Made by a program: the position numbers and the translations under genes | In this document: piece after piece, positions 44,839-53,822 of the stretch | Numbering within the stretch: the stretch's first letter is position 1 | How the letters are laid out: each line of letters starts with the position of its first letter | The notes under the pieces: generated by a model | What the model saw: only the letters and a program-made list of their open reading frames with translations | Told to the model about the DNA's origin: nothing | The model's database searches: none | Origin: DATFDN01 sp963756545 | GTDB taxonomy: Bacteria > Pseudomonadota > Alphaproteobacteria > Acetobacterales > Acetobacteraceae | DNA length: 64,000 nucleotides | Direction of reading: 5' to 3' | Assembly (NCBI GenBank): GCA_963756545.1 | Contig: CAVWNY010000001.1 | Location: forward strand, 124,001 to 188,000

Positions 44839-45755
44839 TCAGGCGAGGCCGTATAGTTCGCATGCGTTGTCGCGAAAAATCCGCGCGTGCTCAGCGTCCG
44901 ACAGTCGGATCTTGAATGCGCGCGCGGGATCATCGTAGTCCCAGTGCGGATAGTCGGTCGAGAACATGATCCGATCCCAGCCGATCCAGCCCAACGTGTC
45001 GCGCAGATGCGCGTCGTGCTCCGGCTCCTCGATCGGCTGCGTCGTGAACCAGATATTGGCGCGGATGTACTCGGACGGCGGGCGTTTCACGTCCGGCATT
45101 TCGTCACGCATCCGGGCCCAGTGCTTGTCTAGCCTCCAGGCGAGGGCAGGCAGCCAGGCGAAGCCGCCCTCGATCATGACCATGCGCAAGGTCGGGAAGC
45201 GCTCGAACACGCCCTCCAGCACCAGGCTCGCGATCAGCGCCTGGAAACTGTGGACATTGATGTGATGGTCCTGCAGATAATACGAGGGCCAGCCGCCGCT
45301 CGACGCGTAGCCGCCGCCAAAGCTGGAGACGTGGATGCCGATCGGCAGATTGTTGCGCGCCGCGGCCTCGAAGATCGGTCAGTAGCGCTTGCGTCCGAGC
45401 GGTTCGACCATCTTCGAGGGAAGCTGCACCTGCACGAAGTTGGGATCGCCCGCACGGCGCTCGATCTCAACCACCGCCGACTCCGGGTCTTCGTGCGCGA
45501 CGGTGATGCCGGCGCGCAGCCGCGCGTCACGGCGCACCCAGTGCTCCACCTGCCACTCGTTCAGCGCGGTGCAGAGCGCGGCCCCGAGATCGGTGTTGCG
45601 CGCCGCACCCCCGTTCAGCCGCAACGGCGTCAGGATGCCGTAGGCGACGTTGTTGGGATCGAGGTGTTGCGCCTGCATGAAAGCGAGATCGGAGCCGGGC
45701 AGCCCGCCGCCGGGCGGCCAGGCGTCGCGGCGGGCGGTGTCCGGGGCCGCCTTCG
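44839..45755 (-). pseudogene. Amidohydrolase family 2 remnant (missing N-terminus, in-frame TGA)
   Basis: Second of two degenerate ACMSD-like amidohydrolases. Homology starts abruptly at about 45755 (YPKAAPDTARRDAWPP), within what is normally the N-terminal third. It passes through QHLDPNNVAYGILTPL and FVQVQLPSKMVEPLGRKRY to a TGA at 45379-45381, where the paralogues have Trp (YWPI or HWPI). It then resumes in the same frame with PIFEAAARNNLPIGIHVS and ends IMFSTDYPHWDYDDP, EHARIFRDNACELYGLA. The first metal motif is lost, so no active enzyme is expected. Confidence 0.85.
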
Positions 45756-46427
45756 GATAGTGGTCCAGCAGCCGTTGAAACTGCGCCGGATCGGCCGGGC
45801 CGTCCACCGGTTGCAGGGTCAGGCGCACGTTGCCGCGCACGATCTCGGTCGGCGAGCGATCCACCACGGGATCTCCATGCGCAGCCCACGCCAGTACTTC
45901 GTGAGGCGCCACAGATGCGCCGGTAGCCAGGTGAAGCCGGACTCAATCAGCACCACGCGCAAATCCGGAAACTTGGTGAACACGCCTTCGCAGATCAGGC
46001 TGGTCAGCGCGGATTGAAAGGCGGTGGCCTGCGCGGCGTAGTCCTCGGTGTAGTAGCTCGGCCAGCCGACCGGGGTCACGGGATGGCGATACGCGCTGCC
46101 GGCATGAATGCCCACCGACAGGCCGTGCCGCTGGGCCGCCGCGTAGATCGGCCAATAGTGCCGCCGACCCAGCGGCATGTCGCCCATTACCAGCATCAGC
46201 ACCTGGACGAAGCGCATGTCGGATGCGCAGCGGTCGATCTCCTCGGCCGCCATCTCCGGGTTCTGGGCCGGCACGACGATCGAGGCGCGCAGGCGCGGCT
46301 CCTTGTCGAGCCACTCCTTGGCAATCCAGGCGTTCACCGCGCGCGCGAAGCCGGCCGCCATATCCTCGCCGAACAGGAGTTGCACGCCGTGCATTTCGGA
46401 GCGGTCAGCGGCGTCGCAGGTGAGTAA
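45756..46427 (-). pseudogene. Amidohydrolase family 2 remnant (both ends missing, frameshifted)
   Basis: First of the two degenerate copies. Its N-terminal ~80 residues are absent: homology begins at MHGVQLLFGEDMAAGFARA, next to the cas3 start. Good similarity continues through MPLGRRHYWPIYAAAQRHGL and LIESGFTWLPAHLWRL to MEIPW. There one missing G near 45861-45868 shifts the frame; the expected VDRSPTEIVRGNVRLTLQP follows in another frame. Similarity stops at RLLDHY, where it runs directly into the middle of the next copy. This shows a deletion between tandem paralogues. Confidence 0.85.
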
Positions 46428-46442
46428 TCGGAGCGTGGGGCA

Positions 46443-49058
46443 ATGACCTCCTTTCTTGAGTTCTGGGGCAAGGCCCGACCGCCGAACGAGGCCGGCGCGC
46501 GTGCCCATCCGCTCGCGTGGCACTCGCTTGATGTCGCGGCGGTGCTGGAACGGCTGTTGGCGCTTCGCGCGTTCGCGGACGCGGTTCCGCGCGGGTGGCA
46601 CCGTCCGCTGGTGTTCCTCGCGGCGCTGCACGACGTGGGCAAGTTCACGCGGCCCTTCCAGGCATTGGCATCCGAGCATTGGCCGGCATCGCTCGGCGCG
46701 TGCCGCGGGCGGGTCGGCGCGCCCAGGCACGACACGCTGGGCTGGCTGATCCTCTCGGATGTCCGGATCAACCGGGTCGCGCCGTTTTTTCCTGGCTGGA
46801 AGCCGAGGCAGCTTGATCCGCTGCTGCGCGCGACGACCGGGCATCACGGACGGCCGCCGGAAAACGTGGCGGGTTTGCTGTGGCCCGAGGTCTTCTGTGA
46901 GTCGTGCGAACGCGCGCTGGGCGAGTTCATCGCGGCGGTCGCGGCGCTGCTCGATCCTCCGGCGATCGAAGCACCGAAGGCCGCCGAGGCGAACCGTGTG
47001 TCGTGGATCGTCGCGGGACTGGTCAACCTCGCCGACTGGATCGGCTCCGCCGTGCCGCCGTTCGCCTATGTCGGCGCGGAGGACGTCGGCGATGTCGGTG
47101 CTTACTGGGAACTGGCGCGGCGGCGTGCGGAGGCGGCGGTCGCGGCGCGCCGATTGGAGGGCGCGCACGTGGCGCCGGCGGGCGGGATGCGGGCGCTGTT
47201 TCCCGACATCGCGCCCTCGCCCATGCAGGAGTGGGCCGAGCGGGTCGCGCTGCCGTCCGGCCCCGCGCTCGTGCTGATCGAGGATGCTACGGGCAGCGGC
47301 AAGACCGAGGCCGCGCTTGTCCTCGCGCACCGGATGATGGCGGACGAGCGCGCCGGCGGGCTGTTCTTCGCGCTGCCGACGACGGCGACGACCGACGCCA
47401 TGTTCGCCCGGCTGGGCATGTCCTACCGGCGTCTGTTCGCCCCCGGCGAGGCGCCCTCGCTGGTGCTCGCGCACGGACGGGTCGCGCTGCATGAGGGATT
47501 CCGTGCGTCGGTCCTGACCGATGCGCCGCCGATGGACGAGATCGGCGAGGACGCGGCCGGACCCGCCTGTGCCGCCTGGATCGCCGATGACCGGCGCAAG
47601 GCGTTCCTCGCCGAGATCGGCGCGGGGACGATCGATCAGGCGCTACTGGCGGCGCTCCCGAACAAGTACGCGGCCCTGCGGCTGCTGGGTCTGTCGCGGC
47701 GGGTGCTGATCGTGGACGAGGCGCATGCCTACGATCCTTACATGCAGGCGGAGCTGCGCGCGCTGCTGCGGTTCCAGGCGGCGTTGGGCGGCAGCGCGAT
47801 CGTGCTGTCTGCCACGTTGCCGCGAGCGATGCGGCGCGCGCTGGTCGATGCGTTCGCACCGGGGCGGGGCGAGGAATTGGTCGAGACCGGCTATCCGCTG
47901 GCGACGGTGGTGGGCGCGGCCGACGCGAGCGAGCATCCGGTGGCGCCCCGCGCCTCCACGGTGCGAAGCGTGCCCGTGCGACGGCTGGCGGACGCGGCGG
48001 AGGCCGTGGGCGCGATCGCGGCGGCGGCTTCGCGGGGCGCCGCCGTCGCCTGGATCCGCAACACCGTCGATGACGCGATCGCCGCGACCGAGGCGCTGTG
48101 CGAACTCGGCGTGGACGCGACGCTGTTCCATGCGCGCTTCGCGATGTGGGATCGGATGGCGATCGAGGCGGACGTGCTGGCGCGGTTCGGTAAGGAATCG
48201 GGGGCGCTCCGGCGCGGCGTGGTGGTCGCGACCCAGGTGATCGAGCAGAGCCTCGACCTGGATTTCGACCTGCTGGTGACGGACCTCGCGCCGATCGAGC
48301 TGCTGGTCCAGCGCGCCGGACGGCTGTGGCGGCATAAGCGCAAGCGCAAGGACCGGAAGCTCGCATCCCCGGAGCTGCTGGTGCTATCGCCCGAGCCGGT
48401 CGCCGATCCGGCCGGGGATTGGCTGTCCTCGATGCTGATCGGCACGGAGCGCGTCTACGGCGACCCCGCGCTGCTGTGGCGCAGCGCCCGCGCGCTGTTC
48501 GCGGCCGGCGCGATCGCGACGCCCGACGGCGTGCGGGCGTTGATCGAGCCGGTCTATGCCGAGGGTGCGGAGGTGCCGGCACGTCTGGAGAGACGGGCCG
48601 ACAAGGCGAAGGGCGACGACATCGCCGCCGGCAGGCTCGGCGAGTACACCGTGCTGAAGCCCGCCGACGGCTATTGCCGCATGAACGACTCTTGGGAGGA
48701 CGACGTACGCACGCCGACGCGGCTGAGCGAGGGAACGGTCACGGTGCGGCTGGCGCGGCTCGACAATGGGCGCGTGGTGCCGTGGGCGCCGGCGACGGAA
48801 ACGGCGCGGGCATGGGCGCTGTCGGAGGTGTCGGTTCGCGCCCATCGGCTTGGGACGGCGGAGCCAGCCGGAGCCGTTGGCGAGGCGGTGGCGCGTGTGA
48901 AGGCGAGCTGGCCGGTCTATCTGCGCGGGATGCCGGTGGTGGTGCTCTCGCCCGTGGACCACGGATGGTGGGAGGCGCAGGCGACGCCAGCCAAGGGGCC
49001 GCCGATCGTGATCCGCTATCGGGCCGACATGGGCCTGCGCTTTCCGTCGCCCCCCTGA
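46443..49058 (+). CDS. cas3: Cas3 nuclease-helicase, type I-E CRISPR system
   Basis: Degrades DNA marked by Cascade. The 871-residue protein begins with the HD nuclease domain (WHSLDVAAVLERLL, metal-binding HDVGKFTRPFQ with His63-Asp64, and GHHGRPPE). A superfamily 2 helicase follows: Walker A IEDATGSGKTEAAL near 280, VDEAHAYDPYM at about 425, SATLPRAM, and ATQVIEQSLDLDFD with QRAGRLWRHKR. All catalytic motifs are intact. The ATG follows GGAG. It is first of the plus-strand cas genes; 92 bp, including an AT-richer pocket near 49068-49090, separate it from cas8e and may hold a promoter for Cascade. Confidence 0.95.
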   Translation: MTSFLEFWGKARPPNEAGARAHPLAWHSLDVAAVLERLLALRAFADAVPRGWHRPLVFLAALHDVGKFTRPFQALASEHWPASLGACRGRVGAPRHDTLGWLILSDVRINRVAPFFPGWKPRQLDPLLRATTGHHGRPPENVAGLLWPEVFCESCERALGEFIAAVAALLDPPAIEAPKAAEANRVSWIVAGLVNLADWIGSAVPPFAYVGAEDVGDVGAYWELARRRAEAAVAARRLEGAHVAPAGGMRALFPDIAPSPMQEWAERVALPSGPALVLIEDATGSGKTEAALVLAHRMMADERAGGLFFALPTTATTDAMFARLGMSYRRLFAPGEAPSLVLAHGRVALHEGFRASVLTDAPPMDEIGEDAAGPACAAWIADDRRKAFLAEIGAGTIDQALLAALPNKYAALRLLGLSRRVLIVDEAHAYDPYMQAELRALLRFQAALGGSAIVLSATLPRAMRRALVDAFAPGRGEELVETGYPLATVVGAADASEHPVAPRASTVRSVPVRRLADAAEAVGAIAAAASRGAAVAWIRNTVDDAIAATEALCELGVDATLFHARFAMWDRMAIEADVLARFGKESGALRRGVVVATQVIEQSLDLDFDLLVTDLAPIELLVQRAGRLWRHKRKRKDRKLASPELLVLSPEPVADPAGDWLSSMLIGTERVYGDPALLWRSARALFAAGAIATPDGVRALIEPVYAEGAEVPARLERRADKAKGDDIAAGRLGEYTVLKPADGYCRMNDSWEDDVRTPTRLSEGTVTVRLARLDNGRVVPWAPATETARAWALSEVSVRAHRLGTAEPAGAVGEAVARVKASWPVYLRGMPVVVLSPVDHGWWEAQATPAKGPPIVIRYRADMGLRFPSPP

Positions 49059-49150
49059 GAATCTCCTTATCTGATTCATGATCGATTAACCCGTTTCACC
49101 GACAGTCCCGTCGCGCGATCGGGATACAGCCCGCCGCCGGGGGGCCGCTC

Positions 49151-50803
49151 GTGCCAGAACCATTCAATCTCCTCGATGCAGCCTGGCTCCCCGTGCGCCG
49201 CCGCTCCGGCCCCGCGATCATCCGTCCGACCCAGATCACCGAGGCGATCGCCGACGATCCGGTACTGGAGATCGCCTGGCCTCGCCCGGATTTCCGGCTG
49301 GCCGCGATCGAGTTCCTGATCGGGCTGCTGTCCACCTTCGCGCCGCCCGCCGACGAGGAGGAATGGGGCGATCTGTGGGACAATCCGCCCAGCCCCGAGG
49401 CATTGGACGCGGCGTTCCGCAGCGGCGCGCACGCCTTCACTCTTGACGGCGACGGGCCGCGCTTCATGCAGGATTTCGCCCCGCTGGACGACGGGGCCGA
49501 GAACCCGGCGGGGGCGCTGCTGATCGAGGCGCCGGGCGCCCAGACGCTCCGCAACAACGCCGATCTGCTGATCAGGCGCGGCCGGGTCAACCGGCTGTCG
49601 CGCGGGGCGGCCGCGATGGCGCTGTTCACTTTGCAGACATACGCGCCGGGCGGCGGGGCGGGGCATCGCGTCGGCTTGCGCGGCGGCGGGCCGCTGACCA
49701 CGCTGATCCTGCCGCGCGGCGAGGCCGGCCAGCCGGCGCCGCTGTGGCGGCTGCTATGGGCGCATGTGCAGCCCGGCAAGCCGGTGCGGCAGACTGCGCT
49801 GGCGGGGGTGCTGCCGTGGCTCGGGCCGACCGCGACTTCGGAGGAAGACGGCACCGCGATCGCCGCCAAGCTCGCCCCAGAGCATGTGTTCTGGGGGATG
49901 CCGCGCCGCATCCGCCTGGTGTTCGAGGCGAACCCTGAGGGGCTGGTTTGCGACCTGACCGGCGTAATCGATCCGCTTGTGGCGACGGGCTGGCGCGCGC
50001 GTCCTTACGGGCTGTTCTACAAGGACTGGTCGCCGCCGCATCCGCTCTCGCCGCACTACCGCCAGAAGAAGACGGAGCCGTGGCTTCCCGTTCACGGGCA
50101 GCCGTCGGGGATCGGTTATCGGGATTGGGTGGGCCTGGTCGTCGCCGATGAAGGCGGACTGCGGGCGCCGGCCGACGCGGTCACGTATTTTCGCCTTCAG
50201 CGGGCGCGCGGCGTCGGCCAGACCGAGATGCGTCTGCTGGCCGCCGGCTACGACATGGACAACATGAAGGCGCGCGGCTTCGTGGAAAGCGAGATGCCGC
50301 TGCCCCCGGCGGGTGACGCTGGCTCGGTCGAGCTCGTCGACGCGCTGATCCGCGCTCTGGTGCGGGGCGCCAACATCGCCGCCGACCGGCTGCGCTATGC
50401 GGTCCGCAACGCGCTGTTCTCGCCCGGCGCCAAGATCGACATCACGGGGGCGACCTTGTTCGCGGCAGTGCGCGAAGCGTTCTGGCGGGACACCGAGCGC
50501 GCGTTCTTCGACCGGCTCACCAAGCTGCCCGCGCATGTCGCGGAGGCGCGCGCGACGGAGACGCTGACCCGGCCCTGGTTGAACGTGCTGCGCGTCGCCG
50601 CGCTCGCCTGCTTCGACGGCGCCGCGCCGCTCGACCCGGAGCGGTATCGCGACGACGACGACGGACAGGCGATCGTGCGGGCGCGCGGGTTCCTGGTGCG
50701 CGAGTTCAGCGGCTTCGGCACGGGCGGCGCGGAGCTGTTCAAGGCGCTCGTGCTCACGGTGCCGGAATCGAAAAAACCGAAGGCGGCGGGGAGGGGCGCG
50801 TGA
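49151..50803 (+). CDS. casA: Cascade large subunit Cas8e (Cse1/CasA)
   Basis: Large subunit that recognises the protospacer-adjacent motif and recruits Cas3, 550 residues. The GTG start at 49151 has a G-rich ribosome site. The sequence shows the type I-E CasA pattern: NLLDAAWLPVRRRSGPA, EFLIGLLSTFAPP, PRFMQDFAPL, and HVFWGMPRRIRLVFE. The C-terminal four-helix bundle lies after about residue 400. Its stop overlaps the next start (GTGA). Confidence 0.92.
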   Translation: MPEPFNLLDAAWLPVRRRSGPAIIRPTQITEAIADDPVLEIAWPRPDFRLAAIEFLIGLLSTFAPPADEEEWGDLWDNPPSPEALDAAFRSGAHAFTLDGDGPRFMQDFAPLDDGAENPAGALLIEAPGAQTLRNNADLLIRRGRVNRLSRGAAAMALFTLQTYAPGGGAGHRVGLRGGGPLTTLILPRGEAGQPAPLWRLLWAHVQPGKPVRQTALAGVLPWLGPTATSEEDGTAIAAKLAPEHVFWGMPRRIRLVFEANPEGLVCDLTGVIDPLVATGWRARPYGLFYKDWSPPHPLSPHYRQKKTEPWLPVHGQPSGIGYRDWVGLVVADEGGLRAPADAVTYFRLQRARGVGQTEMRLLAAGYDMDNMKARGFVESEMPLPPAGDAGSVELVDALIRALVRGANIAADRLRYAVRNALFSPGAKIDITGATLFAAVREAFWRDTERAFFDRLTKLPAHVAEARATETLTRPWLNVLRVAALACFDGAAPLDPERYRDDDDGQAIVRARGFLVREFSGFGTGGAELFKALVLTVPESKKPKAAGRGA

Positions 50804-51339
50804 AGATCAAGGACCAAGCCTGGCAGGCAGCGCTGTGGTGGCGCGAACTGGCGACGGCCGAGTTCGGCCGGCGAGACCGCGCCGCCGTCGCCCGGCTGCG
50901 CCGCGCCGCCTCGGCGCTGGAGGCAGCGGAGGAGCCGGCGACGATCGACCTCGTGCGCCGGCTGGGCGGCGGGATCGAGAGTCTGGAGCGCGTCGCCGTC
51001 TGCGCCGGCGTGCTCGCCCATGTCCGCGATGACGACACCGCACCGGCCGCGAGGCGGGTCGGCAGCCCACGCAGCGGCTCGAACGCGCGCGCGCCGATGT
51101 CGAGCCTGCGCTTCCGCCGGCTGATCCAGGCCGACACGGCCGACGACATGTTGGTGCAGTTCCGGCGGCTGGTGGCGCTCGCCGACCGCAAGGCGAACGT
51201 CGCCGACCTCGCAGCCGCTTTGCTCGACTGGTCCGACCTCCGCAAGCGCGACTGGATATTCCGTTATCACCTGGGCGAACCGCCCGCCGCCGACGCCGAG
51301 CTCGTCCCGCAACCGGAATCCGAAGGAGCCGCGCCATGA
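50800..51339 (+). CDS. casB: Cascade small subunit Cse2 (CasB)
   Basis: All-helical small subunit that lines the Cascade belly, 179 residues. The family is recognised by WQAALWWRELATAEFGRRDRA at the start in outline, the basic patch SLRFRRLIQADTADDM and LLDWSDLRKRDWIFRYH near the C-terminus. It starts at a GTG overlapping cas8e by 4 bp and overlaps cas7e by 4 bp (ATGA). Context fully supports the assignment. Confidence 0.93.
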   Translation: MKIKDQAWQAALWWRELATAEFGRRDRAAVARLRRAASALEAAEEPATIDLVRRLGGGIESLERVAVCAGVLAHVRDDDTAPAARRVGSPRSGSNARAPMSSLRFRRLIQADTADDMLVQFRRLVALADRKANVADLAAALLDWSDLRKRDWIFRYHLGEPPAADAELVPQPESEGAAP

Positions 51340-52400
51340 GCCGCTTCCTGCAACTGCATCTGCTGACGTTTTACCCGCCCGCCAACCTCAACCGCGACGA
51401 CACCGGTCGCCCGAAAACCGCACAGGTCGGCGGCGTGGCGCGGCTGCGCGTCTCCTCGCAGGCCCTGAAGCGCGCCTGGCGCGCGTCCGAGGTGATGAAG
51501 CAGGCGCTCGATGGCCACAGGGGCATCCGCACGCAGCGGTTCGGCACGCTGCTGCACGAGCATCTGCTCGCGCGCGGCGTCGCCGACGACAAGGCGCGCG
51601 CGGCGGTGCTGAAAGTGCTGCCGGTGTTCGGTGCGCCGGAAACCGACAAGGGCAAGAACCCGCTCTACATCAAGCAGCTTGCCTTCATCTCCCCCGAGGA
51701 GGTCGAAGCCGCCTATACGCTGGCCGAGCGGATCGCCGGCGGCGAGGCGGGCGAGGTGAAGGCCGAGGCGCTGCTGCGCCGTACCGACACCGCCGCCGAC
51801 ATCGCCATGTTCGGCCGGATGCTGGCCGACGCGGCGGACTTCAACCGCGAGGCGGCGGTGCAGGTGGCGCATGCGATCACCACGCACAAGGCGGTGGTCG
51901 AGGATGATTTCTACACCGCCGTGGACGACCTCAAGAAGCCGGCCGAGGACGCCGGCGCGGGGTTCGTGGGCGAGCAGGGGTTCGGCTCGGGCGTATTCTA
52001 CCTCTACGCGTGCATCGATCTGGCGCTGTTGTGCAGGAACCTGGGGAACGACGGCACGCTCGCCGGGACCGCCTGCGCCGCGCTGGTCGAGGCGGCGGCG
52101 ACCGTCGCGCCTTCGGGCAAGCAGAACAGCTTCGCCGCCCGCGCCCGCGCCGGGTATGTGCTCGCCGAGCGTGGCGACGCGCAGCCGCGCACGCTCGCCG
52201 GCGCATTCGCCCGCCCGATCGGCGGCGACGACCTGCTGGGCGCCTCCATCCAGCGGCTTGAGACGTTTCGCACCGATGTCGATGCCGGCTACGGGGCGGC
52301 GGCGGAGGCGAGCGAAGTGTTCGAGGTGCAGGCAAGGCGCGGCACCCTGGCCGCCATCGTCGCCTTCTGCCGCGAGGCGGCGTCATGCCAGCCGTCCTGA
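51336..52400 (+). CDS. casC: Cascade backbone subunit Cas7e (CasC/Cse4)
   Basis: Backbone protein present in several copies along the crRNA, 354 residues. The type I-E start FLQLHLLTFYPPANLNRDD, then PKTAQVGGVARLRVSSQALK with KRAWR, is diagnostic. Further features are GFVGEQGFGSGVFYLY and the C-terminal FEVQARRGTLAAI. It overlaps the cas5e start by 16 bp. Confidence 0.95.
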   Translation: MSRFLQLHLLTFYPPANLNRDDTGRPKTAQVGGVARLRVSSQALKRAWRASEVMKQALDGHRGIRTQRFGTLLHEHLLARGVADDKARAAVLKVLPVFGAPETDKGKNPLYIKQLAFISPEEVEAAYTLAERIAGGEAGEVKAEALLRRTDTAADIAMFGRMLADAADFNREAAVQVAHAITTHKAVVEDDFYTAVDDLKKPAEDAGAGFVGEQGFGSGVFYLYACIDLALLCRNLGNDGTLAGTACAALVEAAATVAPSGKQNSFAARARAGYVLAERGDAQPRTLAGAFARPIGGDDLLGASIQRLETFRTDVDAGYGAAAEASEVFEVQARRGTLAAIVAFCREAASCQPS

Positions 52401-53140
52401 CCTTCCGGCTCTACGCGCCGCTCGGCGCGATGGGCGGCGTGGCCGTGGGCGAGCAGCGCGACGGCTGGGATCGGCCGGCGCGCTCGGCGCTGCTCGGGCT
52501 GATCGCCGCCTGCCTCGGGATCGAGCGGGCGGACGAGGCGGCGCACCAGGATTTGGCGCGGCACTATCGGCTCGCGCAACTGGTCGCGCACGCCGGGCCG
52601 CCGCTGATCGACTATCACACCGCGCAGATGCCGCCGACAAGGCGCGGCGTGCGCCACGCGACGCGGGCGGCGGAGCTGGCGAGCAAGCCCCTCAACACGG
52701 TGCTGACCCGCCGCGCCTACCGGCCCGACGTGTTGGTGCTGGGCGCGGTGGCGGAGCGCGTCGCGCCGCGCTGGACGTTGGCGGCGATCGCCGCGGCGAT
52801 GGAGCGTCCCGGCTTCGCACCGTATCTCGGGCGCAAGTCCTGTCCGCTCGGCTTGAAGCTGGCCCCGCGCGTGACGGAGGCGGCGGACGTGATCGCGGCT
52901 TTGTTGGACCGTCACGCCGACGCCGACGAGGCGCGGCTGCATGACCGGCTGCTGCCGCGCCGGCGTCCTGAGCCGGTGATCGCGCTTGACGCCGACGCGG
53001 CGGACGGATGCGCCGGCGTGCTGCGCATCGAGCGCCGGCGCGACGCGCTCGCCTCGCGCGCCCGCTGGCAGTTCGATTTGCGCGACGAGGCGGTGATGCG
53101 ATTGCCGGGGACATTGGCGGAGGCCGCGGGATGTTCCTGA
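52385..53140 (+). CDS. casD: Cascade subunit Cas5e (CasD)
   Basis: Caps the 5' handle of the crRNA, 251 residues. RAMP-type fold beginning TFRLYAPLGAMGGVAVGEQR, with the family helix RSALLGLIAACLGIERADE and TRRAYRPDVLVLGAV. FAPYLGRKSCPLGLKLAP is the conserved RKSCP motif of the type I-E group. It overlaps cas7e by 16 bp and cas6e by 10 bp. Confidence 0.94.
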   Translation: MPAVLTFRLYAPLGAMGGVAVGEQRDGWDRPARSALLGLIAACLGIERADEAAHQDLARHYRLAQLVAHAGPPLIDYHTAQMPPTRRGVRHATRAAELASKPLNTVLTRRAYRPDVLVLGAVAERVAPRWTLAAIAAAMERPGFAPYLGRKSCPLGLKLAPRVTEAADVIAALLDRHADADEARLHDRLLPRRRPEPVIALDADAADGCAGVLRIERRRDALASRARWQFDLRDEAVMRLPGTLAEAAGCS

Positions 53141-53805
53141 CCCGCGCCCGTCTGCGGCGGGAACGCGGACTCGCCGCGCTCGCCCCGCTGCTGATGCCGA
53201 AGGCGGGGGAGCGGCGCGTCGGGGCGGCGCACCATCTCGTCTGGAGCCTGTTCGCCGACGCACCGGATCGGGCGCGCGACTTCCTGTGGCGCGAGCAGGA
53301 GCCCGGCGTGTTCCTATTGCTGTCGGAGCGCCCGCCCGAGGACGCGACCGGGCTGTTCGCGCTCGACGAGCCGAAGCCGTTCGCGCCGGCGCTGGAACCG
53401 GGCGATCGGCTCGCCTTCATGCTGCGCGCCAACCCGGTGGTCGCGCGCGGCGGCGGGCCAGGGGTGCGTGGCAAGCGGCACGACGTCGTCACCGACGCGC
53501 TCGCCCGCGTTCCGGCGTGCGAGCGGGCGGATCGCCGGCGGGCGGTGATCGCGGAGGCGGGAACGGCTTGGCTGGCCCGCCAGGGCGAGAAGGCCGGATT
53601 CAGGCTGCTGTCTCCGCCCGCGGTGGAGGGCGACGACTGGACGCGCATCCCGCGCGAGGGTGCTCCGCCGATCGCCTTCAACGTGCTGGAGTTCGCGGGC
53701 TTGCTGGAGGTGGTCGACCCGGATCGGCTGGTGGCCGCATTCGCGCGCGGCTTCGGCCGGGCGAAGGCATTCGGCTGCGGGCTGATGCTGGTGCGGCGGG
53801 CGTAA
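53131..53805 (+). CDS. casE: CRISPR RNA endonuclease Cas6e (CasE)
   Basis: Cuts the CRISPR transcript within each repeat and stays bound to the 3' hairpin, 224 residues. It begins MFLTRARLRRERGLAALAP and has AAHHLVWSLFAD with His34/His35 as candidate catalytic His. RANPVVARGG and the C-terminal Gly-rich loop GFGRAKAFGCGLMLVRR fit the family. I use the ATG at 53131 with GGAGG upstream; the longer frame overlaps cas5e heavily. Its substrate is the palindromic repeat at 55179-56306. Confidence 0.94.
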   Translation: MFLTRARLRRERGLAALAPLLMPKAGERRVGAAHHLVWSLFADAPDRARDFLWREQEPGVFLLLSERPPEDATGLFALDEPKPFAPALEPGDRLAFMLRANPVVARGGGPGVRGKRHDVVTDALARVPACERADRRRAVIAEAGTAWLARQGEKAGFRLLSPPAVEGDDWTRIPREGAPPIAFNVLEFAGLLEVVDPDRLVAAFARGFGRAKAFGCGLMLVRRA

Positions 53806-53822
53806 TGGGGCGGGCCTGAGCG

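Noticed and set aside
45819..47492. A 557-codon minus-strand frame extending the amidohydrolase remnant through cas3
   Set aside because: Only the last part is amidohydrolase; the rest is antisense to cas3 and has Arg-rich shadow composition.
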